64,000 nt of DNA from Amanita rubescens (Eukaryota; Basidiomycota; Agaricomycetes; Agaricales; Amanitaceae): contig WION01000012.1 in NCBI GenBank assembly GCA_015039365.1, positions 558,001 through 622,000 of the forward strand. The letters are read 5' to 3'. The translations under genes were made by a program, and so were the position numbers. Shown here piece after piece: positions 61,723 through 64,000 of the stretch (positions within the stretch are counted from its first letter, which is position 1; every line of letters begins with the position of its first letter). The notes under the pieces were generated by a model that was not told the origin of the DNA, ran no database searches, and saw only the letters and a list, made by a program, of their open reading frames with translations.

Positions 61723-62360
61723 GGTAAACCTGAGAAGGCGGGTAAATGTCAGGGACATAAAAAAGAGGGGGATTGTATCGTAAGGGACCGTTGCAGTACA
61801 GTATTAGGACAGAAGATTGTGGAAATCAGGATAGCGCCTATTTGATAACAGAGGGGAAGGTCATAAAATGATACGGGCGCAACATGAAAATTGCGGTACG
61901 TGTGTGTAAATGGTGAAGGGAGAATTGGAATGAAACAGTCATGCAATAGTTTCCTTTGAAGAGGAAACTGGCATGGCTTGAAAAGAAAGAGCGTCCGTAT
62001 CAGGAGGAAAAAAGGAAGCCAACTGCAAGCCGATATGTTATGTGAGTCGTAGCATAGATGCATCACCTCCAATCTTCAGAATCGCAGCCTCGCGTGCTCG
62101 GCGAACCCTTGTGCAGCATAGGTTGTGCGGATGGGACTTGCCAAAAGGAGAACAGTACTTCAACCGAATGCGCAATCTTCGTCGACAGTCGCGAACCGGA
62201 CGTGCCCATCGACTTCATCACAAACCGTCCACTTCCCATACCACCCAGCATATGCCGAAATCCAACGACCGAGCCATACTCCATAACCAATCATAACTGC
62301 CTCTTCTCGGCCAACCTTGGTACGCTGATACCAGAGACAAAAAATCACGAGGATGATAAT
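61723..62360. other. Intergenic stretch, casein kinase 3' side
   Basis: 638 bp between the small-protein candidate and the casein kinase stop. Short open frames on both strands, no recognised domain, no clear splice pattern. Likely 3' untranslated sequence of the kinase and a promoter. Confidence 0.35.
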
Positions 62361-63619
62361 TTACCAAATGTCGGCCGCATCCCGCCCGCGGGCCACGCGT
62401 TGCTGTCCAACGGCACCCGGTGCCGCCTGCTGGGCTTGACGTGCATGTGAACGTAACCTATATGGAGGATACATTAGCCCACCGTTGTGCGAAACGTGTG
62501 GGGTAACTAACATTCTATCGCTCGCACGGTGGTCTTCCACTTCTTGGACTACCTTCCTGCGAGCGGTAGTCTTCGACCCAGATGGGTTGTTCGGGTCATC
62601 CTGCGCAGTGCGTTGTACACTCCAATCGAACATGTAATCGTATTGGAACCCTTCACGGACAAATAAGTCGCGGAACAATTTGCGAAGGTATGAATAATCG
62701 GGTTTGTCATCGAAACGGAGAGCGCGAGTATAGTTCAAAAATATGCCAAACTCGGACGGAAAGCCGCGGCAAAGTAGATCGGTGGGGGTTGTCATCTTCT
62801 TTTCCATGATCCTGTCGTACTTCTGCTTCTTGGTAGCAGCTTTCAGACCTTGCCACGGGAGTGCGCCACGAAGGAAGTACATCAAGACATAGGCCAGCGA
62901 TTCGAGATCATCTCGGCGGGCTTGCTCTACACCCAAGTGGGTGTTGATAGACGTGTATCGGGCAGTGCCCGTAAGATTCTTGTTCTCCCTGTAGGGGATG
63001 TGGAGGTGGGTCTTGGGGTCACGGAATTTCTTTGCGAGGCCGAAATCGATAACGTTAACTTGGTTGCCGCGCTTACCGATGCCCATCAAAAAGTTGTCCG
63101 GTTTGATGTCGCGGTGAATAAAGTTTCGAGAGTGGATATATTCAATGCGAGAAATCTAATGGCGGTGGGTATGAGGAGAAAGGAAAAATAAAATGTATAC
63201 GAACCAGCTGATCGGCGAGTAGTAACACGGTCTTGAGGCTGAATTTGCGGTTGCAAAAATTGAAAAGATCTTCGAGTGATGGGCCTAAGAGGTCCAGAAC
63301 CATGGCGTTATAGTCGCATTCCGTCCCGTACCAGCGAACGAAGGGAACGCCTACACCACCGGCGAGGGTCTTGTAAACCTTTGATTCATATTCGAGTTGG
63401 GGATGCTTGGCCTTGACAGACTCGAGCTTGATGGCGACTTCCTCCCCCGAGATGATGTTGATGCCGAGGTAGATATCGCCTGGAGATGGGGCTACCATGA
63501 GTATCAGGGTCGATCAGGTGGACGGACTACGCACCAAACGAGCCCGAACCAATCTTTTTACCCAACCTATACTTGCCACCCACTCGGAGGTCTAATCTGT
63601 GAGAAGCAGTGTCTGTCAT
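62361..63619 (-). CDS. Casein kinase 1 (Hhp1/Hrr25-like)
   Basis: CK1 delta/epsilon-type Ser/Thr kinase acting in DNA repair, endocytosis and signalling. Start ATG 63617-63619 ([17 protein letters not shown]). Glycine loop [15 protein letters not shown] (spliced), catalytic Lys in [56 protein letters not shown], the CK1 signature [77 protein letters not shown] Gln/Ala/Arg-rich tail ends RGRDAADIW at 62361. Four exons with canonical introns; about 365 residues, shorter in the tail than membrane-anchored Yck kinases and lacking a C-terminal CaaX Cys. Confidence 0.94.
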
Positions 63620-64000
63620 TTGTTGCGAAACAAGTTCTATGGAAAGTGAGTTAGTAAGCGATTTTTGAGGGTAAGGGAAGGAGGCGATTGGGAAGATGGG
63701 GAGGAAGAAGGGAAATATATAGGTGGCAGCGGGCAGGAAACCGTGTGGATCAGAGACAGATGGGAAGTACACGTAGGGCGAGCGGCAGGTGAGAAGAGTC
63801 TGGCAACAGGTAGGAGGGATGACACTCCTCGAGGTTTCAAAGCGATAGAGAGGCTTTGGGGAGATGTAGGACGATGAAAGGAAGAAAAAGAAAAAGGGCA
63901 AAGGGAAGAGAAAGACGCTCACGTTGAAAAGAGAAAGAAAGAAGAGAAGAAGACGAGGGCAGCCAGGAGTCGGGCAGGCTGAGGCCAAACAGGGCTGTGT
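63620..64000 (-). promoter_or_regulatory. Pyrimidine-rich leader/promoter of the casein kinase gene
   Basis: On the kinase strand this stretch is strongly pyrimidine-rich (runs of CTTTTTCTTTTTCTTCC around 63875-63900), typical of fungal core promoters and transcription start regions. The kinase frame stays open through it without a better start than the ATG at 63619. Confidence 0.4.

Overview
This window looks like nuclear DNA of a filamentous basidiomycete, most likely an Agaricomycete. Genes are split by many introns of about 45-60 nt, intergenic gaps are often under 100 bp, neighbours lie on both strands, and the conserved proteins read as fungal orthologues (SIN3 with three PAH domains, NTE1, SYO1, PalI/RIM9, Prp22). 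I see no rRNA, tRNA, CRISPR, bacterial operon, virus or intact transposon. Gene models were spliced by hand from donor/acceptor sites and protein-family knowledge, so outer limits are firmer than each exon edge.

Layout, left half. PRP22 (partial, -) and a DHX57-like DExH helicase (+) start head to head 78 bp apart. They are followed by a small membrane protein (-), nicotinamidase PNC1 (-), an unknown basic protein (-), mitochondrial-type exonuclease EXO5 (+), a Ctr-type copper transporter (+), an Ark1/Prk1 actin-patch kinase (-), a 3-hydroxyisobutyrate-dehydrogenase-like enzyme (+), the ribosomal-protein import factor SYO1 (-), a single-span membrane protein (-), the SIN3 corepressor scaffold (-), a short PAH-domain protein just upstream of SIN3 (-), a tiny membrane protein (-) and the pH-sensing protein RIM9/PalI (+).

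Layout, right half. After a 1.7-kb gap come a methyltransferase (-), the exosome cofactor LRP1/RRP47 (+), an F-box/LRR protein (-), a poorly resolved + strand coding region beside a short direct repeat, VPS33 (-), a second F-box protein (+), an FHIT-type HIT hydrolase (-), the phospholipase NTE1 (-), a mitochondrial 2-methylisocitrate/isocitrate lyase (-), a protein with three homeodomains (-), pantothenate kinase (-), coatomer gamma SEC21 (-) and a casein kinase 1 (-).

The genes are mostly housekeeping (splicing, NAD and CoA metabolism, vesicle traffic, chromatin) and do not form one pathway. The unusual signals are: (1) eight firm single-base (+1) frame breaks in conserved genes, all in the first 31 kb, with long genes of the right half intact; (2) seven introns that make sense only with GC-AG ends; (3) a gene with three homeodomains, each cut by an intron at the same codon and phase; (4) a PAH open reading frame that stops one in-frame TAG and nine bases before the SIN3 start; (5) a 20-nt GT...AG element inside the catalytic region of EXO5.
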